A program made the position numbers and the translations under genes. A stretch of DNA of 33,402 nt from Actinomycetes bacterium (GTDB lineage Bacteria > Actinomycetota > Actinomycetes > Mycobacteriales > Mycobacteriaceae): positions 1 to 33,402 of the forward strand of contig JAEZKH010000110.1 in the NCBI GenBank assembly GCA_023415515.1, given 5' to 3'. Of this stretch, positions 1-7,999 are shown piece after piece (position 1 is the first letter of the stretch; every line of letters begins with the position of its first letter). The notes beneath the pieces were generated by a model. It saw only the letters and a list, made by a program, of their open reading frames with translations, searched no databases and had not been told where the DNA came from.

Positions 1-244
1 TATCTCGACGGTTCTGCGTCGGCTCCGAGTTGTTGTCTGCGCCGGCGCCGGCGCCTCCGTCAGAGGGCGACTCTGACTCGGTGTTCATCAGTTTCACGTC
101 CGCGGTCACCGACTTCATCGTCGGGGAGTCCGGGCCCAACAAGAGCATGACGCCGGCCCCCGCCAACGCCACACCTGTCAATCCCGCTGTCGCGATCGGA
201 CCTGCTGCACCGCGTCCGCCACGACCCGCCGCGCTCTTGCTCAC
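1..244 (-). CDS. Unidentified protein with N-terminal membrane segment (partial, 5' end only)
   Basis: The reverse strand is open from a GTG at 244 (or a TTG at 250, which has AAAGGG nine bases upstream) to the left edge, giving about 81 residues without a stop. The N-terminus is rich in Lys, Arg and Gly. A hydrophobic stretch of roughly 20 residues (about residues 15-36, Ala/Gly/Leu/Val) looks like a signal anchor or uncleaved signal peptide. After it comes a polar Ser/Glu/Asp/Gly segment that runs off the edge. I do not recognise the family. The GCGCCGGC-type microsatellite near 43-55 encodes an Ala-Gly run. The reading frame is chosen on composition; the opposite strand is also open but looks like a shadow. 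Confidence 0.5.
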   Translation of the reverse strand, partial: MSKSAAGRGGRGAAGPIATAGLTGVALAGAGVMLLLGPDSPTMKSVTADVKLMNTESESPSDGGAGAGADNNSEPTQNRRD

Positions 245-250
245 CGTCAA

Positions 251-705
251 GGTCTTCAGCCCTTTCGTCCCCGTGCGATTTCTGACACACCCGTCAATAG
301 AACGTGAGCAGGCTAACACCAGTCGTGAACACAAATGCAACAGGTTCTAGAAAACTTGTCGCGCGTGTCGATGACCTGCTACCCGGGGGCTTTCGGACGT
401 CGATGTGAAACAGACTGCCGCAGCAACAATTTCGGGATAAGCAGGAGCTGGTGATGAATCGCTGGACGTGTATCGATCGAGGTCGAGTGCGCAGGGCAAT
501 GCAGCAAATCGCAGAACAAGATCAGAATAGAACTTGTTCATCCCGCCACTTCGCAGCCTATGGCGTGCTCATTTTTGGGACGCTTGTCACGTTTTTCGTC
601 AGCGGCCGAGCCGACCAGCTGTGAACTTCCTGCACGTCACGTGCGGTGCCGCCCCGCAGACACCGCCGTCCGACATAGTTCTTGGGATCGGTAGCGGCGA
701 GGGAG
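251..705. other. Intergenic region, divergent promoters expected
   Basis: About 450 bases separate the reverse-strand gene at the left edge from the forward SHOCT gene. Open frames here are short and have poor composition. The only structure I see is a 7-base inverted repeat, GAACAAG at 514-520 and CTTGTTC at 533-539, separated by 12 bases. It could be a regulatory dyad or a small hairpin. I could not assign convincing -35/-10 boxes. Confidence 0.4.
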
Positions 706-720
706 GTGTGGGGTCACATC

Positions 721-1524
721 ATGTTCGGTCTCTCAGGGAAGATGAAGCGGCTCTCCGACGCCGATCTCCGGATGAACGAGCAGGCGGCGTCGATCGCGGC
801 CTCGGTCCTCGGTCAGCCGGTCGAGGCGGCCACCCGCTGCGAGCAGGTGTCGACGAAGGCGACGCAGATGTTTCCGTCGTCCGGCGGCGAAGTCTGGTCC
901 AAACAGGTGCCCAATGGCACGGGCTTACCGAAGAGCTTCGTTCTGGCCGTCACCAGCACCCACATCCACGCCCTCGACTTCAAGGAACGTCGCGGCGAAC
1001 TCGAAGCGGGACGAGTGATCAAATCGTGGGACCACGCCGGCTTCCGGGCGCACACCGGTGGCAACGCCATGGTCGCGCTGGGTCACGTGCCCGATGACAG
1101 GCAAGCGCTGATGTTGTTCCTGCCGATCGACGGTGACGGCAGCCGCATCGAACAAGCCATCGCCCAACAGCGGATCGCGGCCGGAGAGCGCGCTCCCAGC
1201 CGCCCATTCACCTTCTTCATCGGCACTGACTCGGCGTCGGCACGCGTCGTCGCCGCGCTCGGGGCGCAACCGCTCGATGGACCCGGCGCGGGACCGGGGA
1301 TCAACATCAGCGAGAACGCAAACATTCGGATCTGCCCGGGCGCCAACATCACCGTCGGTGGCCAACGCCTACAGGATCTGATTCCGCAGCAAACCCCCGC
1401 GGCCCCCGCGCCGGCGCCGCCCGCGGCGCAGCGCCTTCAGGAACTCGAGACGCTGCGCGCCACCGGAGCCATTTCCGACGACGAGTACGCAAACAAGCGA
1501 CGGCAGATCATCTCCGAGATCTGA
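721..1524 (+). CDS. SHOCT-domain protein of unknown function
   Basis: The product is 267 residues from ATG 721. GTG 706 is in frame and is an alternative start. A GGGAGG at 701-706 lies 14 bases before the ATG, so start choice is uncertain. The first ~215 residues form a mixed alpha/beta region I cannot name, with no signal peptide or membrane span. A Pro/Ala linker follows (about 218-234). The last ~32 residues match a SHOCT module: a helix around LQELETLRATGAISDDEY, ending in a Lys/Arg-rich second helix. SHOCT domains sit at the C-terminus of many bacterial proteins and are thought to mediate oligomerisation or membrane association. The neighbouring Ldt gene is convergent, so no operon partner is implied. 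Confidence 0.75.
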   Translation: MFGLSGKMKRLSDADLRMNEQAASIAASVLGQPVEAATRCEQVSTKATQMFPSSGGEVWSKQVPNGTGLPKSFVLAVTSTHIHALDFKERRGELEAGRVIKSWDHAGFRAHTGGNAMVALGHVPDDRQALMLFLPIDGDGSRIEQAIAQQRIAAGERAPSRPFTFFIGTDSASARVVAALGAQPLDGPGAGPGINISENANIRICPGANITVGGQRLQDLIPQQTPAAPAPAPPAAQRLQELETLRATGAISDDEYANKRRQIISEI

Positions 1525-1535
1525 GACCAACCGCG

Positions 1536-2411
1536 CTAGAGCTGCCAGTCGTTGGACCCGTCGTGCCTGGAATAGGTGCCGCCGCTGGAGTTCTTCACGA
1601 CGATCGGATCCCCGGCGCCGAAGTTGTCGAAGAACCACTTCGCGTTGGTGGGGCTGATGTTGATGCACCCGTGACTGACGTCGCGCTTGCCCTGATCGCC
1701 CACCGACCATGGCGCGCTGTGGACGAAGTCGCCGCTGTCGTCGAAGCGTACGGCCAGCTCGACAGTCGTCTTGTATCCGTACGCCGAGTTGACGGGCACC
1801 CCGTAGGTGGAGGAATCCATCACCACCGACGGCATCTTCTCCTGGACGTAGTACGTGCCGTTCGGCGTCTGATGGCCACCGGCCGTCATACCCATCGACA
1901 TCGGGATGGTCTTCTCCACGGTGCCGTCGCGGGTGACGGTCAACTGGTGCGTGGCGTCGTCGGCGGTGGCCACCAACGAGTCTCCCGTGCGGAAGCTCCA
2001 CACCGTGCCGCCCGCATCGACGGTCACGGCGGTGTGGGCGGGCCAGAAGTTCAACGGACGCCAGCGCAGCTGCGTCGGCGTCATCCAGTAGAACTTGCCG
2101 GGAACGGGCGGAACCGACGAGACGTGTACTGCGCTCTCCGCCGCACCCGAATCATCAACCAGGCCAGGGAAATTGATGATGATCGGCTGGCCCACGCCTA
2201 CCGTCGAGCCGTTCGCGGGGACGAAGCTCGGCGGACCGAACGGTGCTTCGCCCATGAACGGGGTCGGGTCCTGCCCCGCAACCCCTAAGCCAGAACCTGG
2301 GTCCGGATCCGCCATCGCCGGCCCCGCGCCCAAGGCAAGCGATGAGCCGAGGACCGTCGCCACCATCGCCATTTTCAGGGCGGCGAACAGTGCCGTCGTA
2401 CAACGAATCAT
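1536..2411 (-). CDS. L,D-transpeptidase, LdtMt1-like
   Basis: This enzyme forms 3->3 meso-diaminopimelate cross-links in peptidoglycan in the periplasm. The 291-residue product starts at ATG 2411, with GGGAGG seven bases upstream. A cleavable signal peptide covers about residues 1-34 (basic start, hydrophobic core, then A-M-A before DPDPG). One bacterial Ig-like domain follows (about 62-143) and then the YkuD catalytic domain (about 145-272). The signature HSAPWSVGDQGKRDVSHGC spans 231-249, with His231, His247 and nucleophile Cys249. The single Ig domain plus YkuD layout resembles LdtMt1 (LdtA, Rv0116c) more than the two-Ig-domain LdtMt2. Assignment to the family is firm; the exact paralogue is an inference from layout and remembered sequence. 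Confidence 0.9.
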   Translation of the reverse strand: MIRCTTALFAALKMAMVATVLGSSLALGAGPAMADPDPGSGLGVAGQDPTPFMGEAPFGPPSFVPANGSTVGVGQPIIINFPGLVDDSGAAESAVHVSSVPPVPGKFYWMTPTQLRWRPLNFWPAHTAVTVDAGGTVWSFRTGDSLVATADDATHQLTVTRDGTVEKTIPMSMGMTAGGHQTPNGTYYVQEKMPSVVMDSSTYGVPVNSAYGYKTTVELAVRFDDSGDFVHSAPWSVGDQGKRDVSHGCINISPTNAKWFFDNFGAGDPIVVKNSSGGTYSRHDGSNDWQL

Positions 2412-2581
2412 CGAATCCCTCCCAAGTCCAACGAATGCAGTTCGGCATGCGGCGAGACGGCGAGACGGTTTGGCGGTCGCCGATATGCCCACAAAAGGCT
2501 ACTGAAGATTCCTGGGCACCGACGGCCACGCCGTCCTCGCGGGTCCGCCACGGCCCGCTAGATCGCACGCAAACCGCTGAC

Positions 2582-4594
2582 TCACACCTCGACCGGCGGT
2601 TTGAGCCGTTCCATCGTGTACTGGCGGTTGCGCCGGGCCGCCCAGGAACTCGCCGCCAGCGCCGCGGCCAGGATCCCGGTGAGCACCGCGATCGCCACAC
2701 CCAGCCGCGAGTCGATGCCACCGACGGTGAGTTGACGCAGACCGTTGACGGCATACGTCATCGGGTCGACCACGTGGAGCACCTGGAACGGTTTCGGCGT
2801 CGTCTCCACCGGATAGATGCCGCCCGCCGACACCAGCTGGAACATCAGGAACGCCAGCGTCACCACCCGGCCGACGGCCACCCCGAACAGTGCGTTGAAC
2901 GACTGGATGAGCGCGAGGAACGCCGCGGCCACCAGCGTCAGGAACAGCACCGTGCCCGCAGTGTGGGTGGCCTTCAGGCCGACCCCGAAGTGCACGACCG
3001 CATACATCACGAGCACCTGGGCGAACGCGATGAGCAGTGCGGGCCAATAGGTGGCCAGCACCACCCGCAGCGCGCCGAGACCGTTGACGACCGGCCGGGC
3101 CTGCAGCGGTGTCAACAGCATCCAGATGATCAGCGCGCCGATGAACAACGCCAACGGCAGGAAGAACGGCGCGAACCCGGTGCCGAAGGTGGCCGCCGGG
3201 TTCTCGACGACCTGGTCGACGACCACCGGCCGGGCGAGGGTCTGGGCGACGTCGGTGCGCTGCCGATCGGTCCATTTGGGCACCTGGTCGGCACCTTGGT
3301 GCAGACCCGCGGCGAGCTCAGCGCTGCCGCCGCGTAGCCGGCCGGTGCCGTCGGCGAGCGTGACCGCACCCTGGGACACCTGACGGCCGCCGTTGGCCAG
3401 GGCCACCAGCCCGCCGTTGAGTTGGTTTGCGCCGCTGCTCAATTGGGCGGCGCCGTCGCGCAGTCGGACGACGTCAGAGCGTAACCCGCCGGTCAGCGCC
3501 CGAGTCAGAAACGTCCGCAGCTCACTGTTGGGGTCGCCGAACTCGGCCTGCAGCGCGGCGGCCTTGTCGCGCAACGTGATCAAGCCCTGCTCGGTGGTCG
3601 GATCGGCGTTCTGCGCGCGCAGCAGCCGCAGGCTGCCCGCGAGGGTGTCGCCCAGCGCGCGCACCGTCGGGTCGGGGTTGGCCCGAAGGAACCCGATCAC
3701 CTGATCGACGATCACGGCGGCCTGCGCCTGGTCGAAGTGCAGCGAGGCGAGCCGATCGGTGGCCGTACTCGCCAGCCCGCTCACATCCGCGGCCAGCGCG
3801 CCCACCTCGTCGGGGTTCAGTCCGGCACTGCTGACCCGGTCCAGCACGCTCAGCAGCGGATCGGTGGCGGTGTTGATCCCGCCCGACAGCTCGCGCGCCC
3901 CGGCCGCGAGCGTCCCCGATCCGTCGCGGGCCGTCACCAGACCCTTGGACAGCTCGGCCGATCCCGACGCCAGCCGATGTGCACCGTCGTCGGCCTGCAC
4001 CAGCCCGTCGCGTAGCTCATCGGCCCCGCCGGCGGCCCGGCTCAACCCGGCCCCCGCGCCTTCGACCCCCTCGAGCACCTGGCCGACCGTCTGCCGCCCG
4101 ATCGCGGCGTCGACCTGCGCCGCCACATCGCGGGCGGCGTTCTGCCCGATGATCGACGCCAGGTAATTGTTGGTGTTGTTGTAGGTGAACTGAAGCCGGG
4201 CGGCGCGGGGCTGCTCACCATCCGGTGAAGCCACTGCGGCACTGAAATCGGCCGGAATCGTGATGCTGAAGTAGTAGCGGCCGTCTTTCACACCCTTGGC
4301 CGCCTCTTCCGCCGACACCGGGTGCAGGTCCAGTTCGCCCGACGACAGCAGTTGCTCGGCCACCTGATCGCCTGCGTTGACGTGCCGTTGCCCGGTCTGC
4401 GCGCCGAGATCCTCGTTGACGAGCGCGACCGGCAGCCGGTTCACCTCGCTGAACGGGTTCCAGAACGCCCACAGGTACATCGCGCCGTACAGCAGCGGCA
4501 GCAGCACGATGGTCGCCAGCGCGATGCGCGGCAGCGTCCCGCGGGAGTAGCGCTTGATGTCGGTCCCCAACGAGAGTCCTGCGATCGCGAGCAT
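2582..4594 (-). CDS. YhgE/Pip-family membrane protein, ABC-2 type permease
   Basis: The product is 670 residues. A transmembrane helix near residues 24-44 is followed by a very large extracytoplasmic region of about 420 residues. About five more helices lie in the last ~200 residues, which is the YhgE/Pip (phage infection protein-like) and ABC-2 membrane arrangement. The large domain contains many short repeats of the DGAxxLxxGxxxLxxG kind (for example around LADGTGRLRGGSAEL), predicted to form a long helical or coiled-coil structure and typical of this family. Related proteins include ESX/type VII-linked YueB-like proteins and putative exporters. The gene lies 2 bases downstream of the ABC ATPase gene, so the two should be translated together and probably form one transporter. 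The substrate is unknown. Confidence 0.85.
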   Translation of the reverse strand: MLAIAGLSLGTDIKRYSRGTLPRIALATIVLLPLLYGAMYLWAFWNPFSEVNRLPVALVNEDLGAQTGQRHVNAGDQVAEQLLSSGELDLHPVSAEEAAKGVKDGRYYFSITIPADFSAAVASPDGEQPRAARLQFTYNNTNNYLASIIGQNAARDVAAQVDAAIGRQTVGQVLEGVEGAGAGLSRAAGGADELRDGLVQADDGAHRLASGSAELSKGLVTARDGSGTLAAGARELSGGINTATDPLLSVLDRVSSAGLNPDEVGALAADVSGLASTATDRLASLHFDQAQAAVIVDQVIGFLRANPDPTVRALGDTLAGSLRLLRAQNADPTTEQGLITLRDKAAALQAEFGDPNSELRTFLTRALTGGLRSDVVRLRDGAAQLSSGANQLNGGLVALANGGRQVSQGAVTLADGTGRLRGGSAELAAGLHQGADQVPKWTDRQRTDVAQTLARPVVVDQVVENPAATFGTGFAPFFLPLALFIGALIIWMLLTPLQARPVVNGLGALRVVLATYWPALLIAFAQVLVMYAVVHFGVGLKATHTAGTVLFLTLVAAAFLALIQSFNALFGVAVGRVVTLAFLMFQLVSAGGIYPVETTPKPFQVLHVVDPMTYAVNGLRQLTVGGIDSRLGVAIAVLTGILAAALAASSWAARRNRQYTMERLKPPVEV

Positions 4595-4596
4595 GC

Positions 4597-5292
4597 TTAT
4601 CCGCCGTTCTGGCCGTGGACGAGCTCGGCCCGTGAGGTGTTGTCGACCGTGATCTGTGCGCGCACTGCGTCGCTGGTGACCCCGTTGACGGTGGTGGTGA
4701 CGACGGTTTGGTCCCGCCCCAGTGCGATCAATCGGTCCAAGAGCAGGTCGCGGTTGCGATCGCTGGTGACGTAGTCGAGGTTGCCCACGACCAACAGTGG
4801 TGGCCGCGCGGTGTTGGCCAACGCGATACGCAGCAGCAGCCGGTCCAGTTCGGTGAGCTCTTCGACGTATTCGGTGAGCGGTGGCAGCGGCAGGTCACCG
4901 AATACCGGGGCGCACACCGACCGCAGATCCGCCGCACCCGCACGGCGCACCAGCCGGTACCAGTGCGCGTCCCAGCGCAGCTGCTCGGTCACCGCGTCAC
5001 GGACGGTCACCGATTCGGCGACCTGGTCGAGTTCGTCGATGCCGGCGATCGCGGCCAGCCGGAAGATCCGCCGCGGGTCGGTGACACCGAACACCGACAG
5101 CGTGCCGCGCCGCGGCCGCATCCGCCCCGCCAGTGTCATCAGCAGCGCCGTGCGGCCCGTGCCGGCCGGGCACACCAGCACCGTGACCCCGCCGGCGGCG
5201 ATCTCGAGATCGACGGGGCCATAGACCGGGCCCCACGGACCGGAGACCACGAGGCCGTGGCCGATCACCGCGGGTTCTGGCGCATCGGACAT
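4597..5292 (-). CDS. Degenerate ABC-type ATP-binding subunit partnering the YhgE-like protein
   Basis: The product is 231 residues from ATG 5292, preceded by GAGGGGG four bases upstream. The fold reads as an ABC nucleotide-binding domain, but key motifs are altered. The P-loop position reads CPAGTGRT (41-48), with Arg47 where Lys is expected and Cys for the first Gly. The signature region reads LTELDRLLLRIALA instead of LSGGQ. The Walker B position reads LLVVGNLD, lacking the Asp-Glu pair. I see no clear H-loop His. It sits directly upstream of the YhgE-type membrane gene in a tight operon. It may be a weak or non-hydrolysing ATPase acting as a structural or regulatory subunit. The paired-subunit role is an inference from order. 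Confidence 0.75.
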   Translation of the reverse strand: MSDAPEPAVIGHGLVVSGPWGPVYGPVDLEIAAGGVTVLVCPAGTGRTALLMTLAGRMRPRRGTLSVFGVTDPRRIFRLAAIAGIDELDQVAESVTVRDAVTEQLRWDAHWYRLVRRAGAADLRSVCAPVFGDLPLPPLTEYVEELTELDRLLLRIALANTARPPLLVVGNLDYVTSDRNRDLLLDRLIALGRDQTVVTTTVNGVTSDAVRAQITVDNTSRAELVHGQNGG

Positions 5293-5510
5293 ACGGCCCC
5301 CTCGTGCGGTATCGGCGTCTGGATCCAACGACAACACAACAAGGTCCGGTGGGGCGCCGCTTCGGCCAACCTGAGCAAGACCGTCACCACCCGCGACACA
5401 TACCGCGAATCATCGCGGGTGGTCCAGGTCCCTTAGCCGTCGCGGTCGGGACGCGGCGGCACGACGGCCATAGCGGCGGCGATCGCCGACAGCCTGTGCG
5501 CTGAGTTCGA
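5293..5510. other. Intergenic region between ABC operon and tRNA-Gly
   Basis: About 220 bases lie between the start of the reverse-strand ABC operon and the 3' end of the reverse-strand tRNA-Gly. It must hold the ABC operon promoter and the tRNA terminator. I could not assign boxes with confidence and see no further gene. Confidence 0.35.
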
Positions 5511-5584
5511 TGGAGCGGGCGACGGGAATCGAACCCGCGTAGCTAGTTTGGAAGACTAGGGCTCTACCATTGAGCTACGCCCGC
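5511..5584 (-). tRNA. tRNA-Gly (anticodon TCC)
   Basis: On the reverse strand the acceptor GCGGGCG (5' end at 5584) pairs with CGCCCGC (5515-5521). The anticodon loop reads CTTCCAA, giving anticodon TCC, which reads GGA. The T-arm has GGTTCGATTCC. The discriminator is T and the CCA end is encoded (5511-5513). A TACAGT-like -10 box lies at 5601-5606 on the same strand, 16 bases before the mature 5' end. Confidence 0.96.
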
Positions 5585-5675
5585 GAGTACAGCGGACAAC
5601 ACTGTACCGGCGGCTGACCAATCAAATCCAATTAAAGGTTCGGCGTGCCTGGGCCGTAGTATCTGCGGTGGTCCG

Positions 5676-5752
5676 CGGGGTGTAGCGCAGCTTGGTAGCG
5701 CATCCGCTTTGGGAGCGGAAGGCCGCAGGTTCAAATCCTGTCACCCCGACCA
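5676..5752 (+). tRNA. tRNA-Pro (anticodon TGG)
   Basis: The acceptor CGGGGTG at 5676 pairs with CACCCCG at 5742-5748, followed by A and an encoded CCA (5750-5752). The anticodon stem TCCGC/GCGGA encloses TTTGGGA, giving anticodon TGG. The T-arm contains GGTTCAAATCC. A candidate -10 box TAGTAT lies at 5657-5662. The gene is divergent from tRNA-Gly and lies about 50 bases before tig. Confidence 0.96.
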
Positions 5753-5800
5753 GCAGCACCGACCGACCCGTCGACCAGACATGTAAGAGGAGCATCAGTC

Positions 5801-7294
5801 GTGAAGAGCACCGTCGAGCAGTTGAGCCCGACCCGGGTTCGCATCAATGTGGAGGTGCCCTTCACCGAGCTGGAACCCGACTTCGACCGGGCGTTTTCCC
5901 AGCTCGCACGGCAGATCCGACTGCCGGGCTTCCGTCCCGGCAAGGCGCCCCGCAAGCTGCTCGAGGCCCGCATCGGCCGCGGCGCCGTGCTCGAGCAGGT
6001 CGTCAACGATGCGCTGCCCAGCCGCTACAGCCAGGCCGTCACCAGCTCCGAGGTGAAGCCGCTCGGCCAGCCCGAGATCGAGATCACCAAGCTGGAGGAC
6101 GGCGAGGAACTCGTCTTCACCGCCGAGGTCGACGTCCGCCCCGAGGTCACCATTCCCGACCTCGCCGCGCTCACGATCGAGGTCGACCCCATCGAGGTGA
6201 CCGACGAGGACGTCGACACCGAACTGCAGAACCTGCGTGCCCGCTTCGGCACGCTCACCGGCGTCGACCGCCCCGTCGAGAACGGTGACTTCGTCTCCAT
6301 CGACCTGTCCGCCTCCGTCGACGGGAAAGAGGTACCCGACGCCAAGACCGAGGGCCTGTCCCACGAGGTCGGCTCCGGCCAACTCATCGAAGGCCTCGAC
6401 GACGCGCTCGTCGGCCTGAGGGAGGGGGAGACCAAGGTCTTCACGACCACGCTGGCCGCGGGCGAGCACGCCGGCCAAGAGGCTCAGGTGACCGTCACCG
6501 TCAAGTCCGTCAAGGAACGTGAGCTTCCCGAGCCCGACGACGAATTCGCGCAATTGGCAAGCGAATACGACACCATCGACGAACTGAAGGCCAGCCTCAG
6601 AGAACAGGTCGAGCGGGTCAAGCGGGTCCAGCAGGCCGAGCAGATCCGCGACAAGGCCCTCGAGACGCTGCTCGACCAGATCGACATCCCGCTGCCCGAG
6701 AAGGTCGTGCAGGCACAGATCGACGACACCGTGCACAACGCGATCCACAGCCTCGACCACGACGAGGACGCGTTCGCCAGGGCGCTGGAGGCTCAGGGCA
6801 GCAGCCGCGACGAGTTCGACAAGGACAACAAGGAGAACTCCGAGCGCGCGGTCAAGACCCAGCTCGTGATGGACGCCATCGCCGATCATCTCAACATCCA
6901 GGTCGGCCAGAACGACCTCACCGAGCGGCTGGTGTTGATGTCGCGGCAGTACGGCCTCGAGCCGCAGCAACTGCTGCAGTACCTCCAGGAGAACAACCAG
7001 CTTCCGGTGATGTTCGCCGACGTGCGTCGCGGCCTGACCGTCGCCGCCGTCGTGCACGGCGCCACCGTCGTCGACACCAACGGCAATGAGATCGACACCG
7101 CCGAGTTCTTCGGGCCGCCTGCGAGCACCGACCCCGAAGAGGTCGCCGCCCAGATCGCCGCACAGGTGCAGCAGGCCAACGCCGCCGCCGAGAGCAGCGC
7201 CGAGGACGACGACACCGAGGACGACGCCACGGACGACGACACGGCCGACGCCGAGCCGCCGGCCGACGACGAGGCATCCGACGACACCAAGTGA
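5801..7294 (+). CDS. tig: Trigger factor, ribosome-associated chaperone and peptidyl-prolyl isomerase
   Basis: Trigger factor binds the ribosome exit tunnel and shields nascent chains in the cytoplasm. The 497-residue product starts at GTG 5801 with AGAGGAG upstream. The N-terminal ribosome-binding domain (about 1-115) carries the signature GFRPGKAPRKLLE (about residues 45-57). An FKBP-type PPIase domain follows (about 155-240, around VENGDFVSIDLSA and EVGSGQLIEGLDDAL). The helical C-terminal chaperone domain runs to about 430. The tail is odd: roughly the last 40 residues are almost all Asp, Glu, Ala and Thr, a disordered acidic extension longer than the one I recall for M. tuberculosis Tig. 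It lies upstream of clpP1-clpP2, as in other actinobacteria, linking nascent-chain folding with proteolysis. Confidence 0.97.
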   Translation: MKSTVEQLSPTRVRINVEVPFTELEPDFDRAFSQLARQIRLPGFRPGKAPRKLLEARIGRGAVLEQVVNDALPSRYSQAVTSSEVKPLGQPEIEITKLEDGEELVFTAEVDVRPEVTIPDLAALTIEVDPIEVTDEDVDTELQNLRARFGTLTGVDRPVENGDFVSIDLSASVDGKEVPDAKTEGLSHEVGSGQLIEGLDDALVGLREGETKVFTTTLAAGEHAGQEAQVTVTVKSVKERELPEPDDEFAQLASEYDTIDELKASLREQVERVKRVQQAEQIRDKALETLLDQIDIPLPEKVVQAQIDDTVHNAIHSLDHDEDAFARALEAQGSSRDEFDKDNKENSERAVKTQLVMDAIADHLNIQVGQNDLTERLVLMSRQYGLEPQQLLQYLQENNQLPVMFADVRRGLTVAAVVHGATVVDTNGNEIDTAEFFGPPASTDPEEVAAQIAAQVQQANAAAESSAEDDDTEDDATDDDTADAEPPADDEASDDTK

Positions 7295-7308
7295 CGCTGT
7301 GAGCGAAC
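7291..7308. promoter_or_regulatory. Candidate ClgR operator upstream of clpP1
   Basis: CGCTGTGAGCG at 7295-7305 is a perfect 4+3+4 palindrome, followed by AAC. It overlaps the tig stop codon. It fits the core of the ClgR consensus I recall from actinobacteria (CGC-Y-N4-GCG followed by A/T-rich bases), with two mismatches in the flanking and spacer positions. ClgR is known to activate clpP1P2 in mycobacteria. The start of clpP1 is about 80 bases downstream, which suits an activator site. No footprint evidence is available here. Confidence 0.45.
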
Positions 7309-7387
7309 GCGCGCCTGTCGAGGAGTGCACCGCGCCGCAGGTTGGTTAGTGTTCGGTGAGAGCTATGAAGAAAGCAGGTATCCAGTC

Positions 7388-7999
7388 GTGACTGACATGC
7401 GTTCGAACGGGCAGGGGCTCAACCTCGTCGACTCCGTCTATGAGCGCTTGCTTGCCGAGCGCATCATCTTCCTGGGGTCACAGGTTGACGACGACATCGC
7501 CAACCGGCTGTGCGCGCAGATCCTTCTGCTGTCCGCGGAGGATCCCACCAAAGACATCCACCTCTACATCAACTCCCCGGGCGGCTCGATCAGCGCGGGC
7601 ATGGCGATCTACGACACCATGGTGCTCGCGCCGTGCGACGTCGCCACCTACGCCATGGGCATGGCCGCCTCGATGGGTGAGTTCCTGCTCGCCGCGGGCA
7701 CCAAGGGCAAGCGGTACGCATTGCCGCACGCCCGCATCCTGATGCACCAGCCGCTCGGCGGCATCACCGGCGGCGCCGCGGACATCGCCATCCAGGCCGA
7801 GCAGTTCGCGGTCATCAAGAAGGAGATGTTCCGCCTCAACGCCGAGTTCACCGGGCAGAGCATCGAGCGCATCGAAGCCGACTCCGACCGCGACCGCTGG
7901 TTCACCGCGCAGGAAGCGCTCGAATACGGCTTCGTCGACCACATCATCACCAGCGCCAGCCTCAATGGCTCGGGACCGACGGCAGGACTAGACAAATGA
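7388..7999 (+). CDS. clpP1: ATP-dependent Clp protease proteolytic subunit 1
   Basis: ClpP1 is a cytoplasmic serine protease that in mycobacteria assembles with ClpP2 into a mixed two-ring barrel fed by ClpX or ClpC1. The product is 203 residues from GTG 7388, chosen because the sequence then begins VTDMRSN like the tuberculosis protein. The catalytic triad is visible as Ser95 (in GMAASMGEFL), His120 (in LMHQPLGG) and Asp169 (in SDRDRW), the same spacing as Ser98-His123-Asp172 of M. tuberculosis ClpP1. The stop overlaps the clpP2 start (ATGA), so the two are translationally coupled. A ClgR-like palindrome lies about 80 bases upstream. Confidence 0.97.
   Translation: MTDMRSNGQGLNLVDSVYERLLAERIIFLGSQVDDDIANRLCAQILLLSAEDPTKDIHLYINSPGGSISAGMAIYDTMVLAPCDVATYAMGMAASMGEFLLAAGTKGKRYALPHARILMHQPLGGITGGAADIAIQAEQFAVIKKEMFRLNAEFTGQSIERIEADSDRDRWFTAQEALEYGFVDHIITSASLNGSGPTAGLDK

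Noticed and set aside
347..541. A 64-residue reverse frame in the left intergenic region
   Set aside because: No ribosome binding site of note, no domain and unconvincing composition.
5795..7330. A 511-residue open frame on the reverse strand opposite tig
   Set aside because: It mirrors tig exactly, is a repetitive Val/Leu/Gly/Asp-rich product without any domain, and is explained by the high GC third-position bias of tig.
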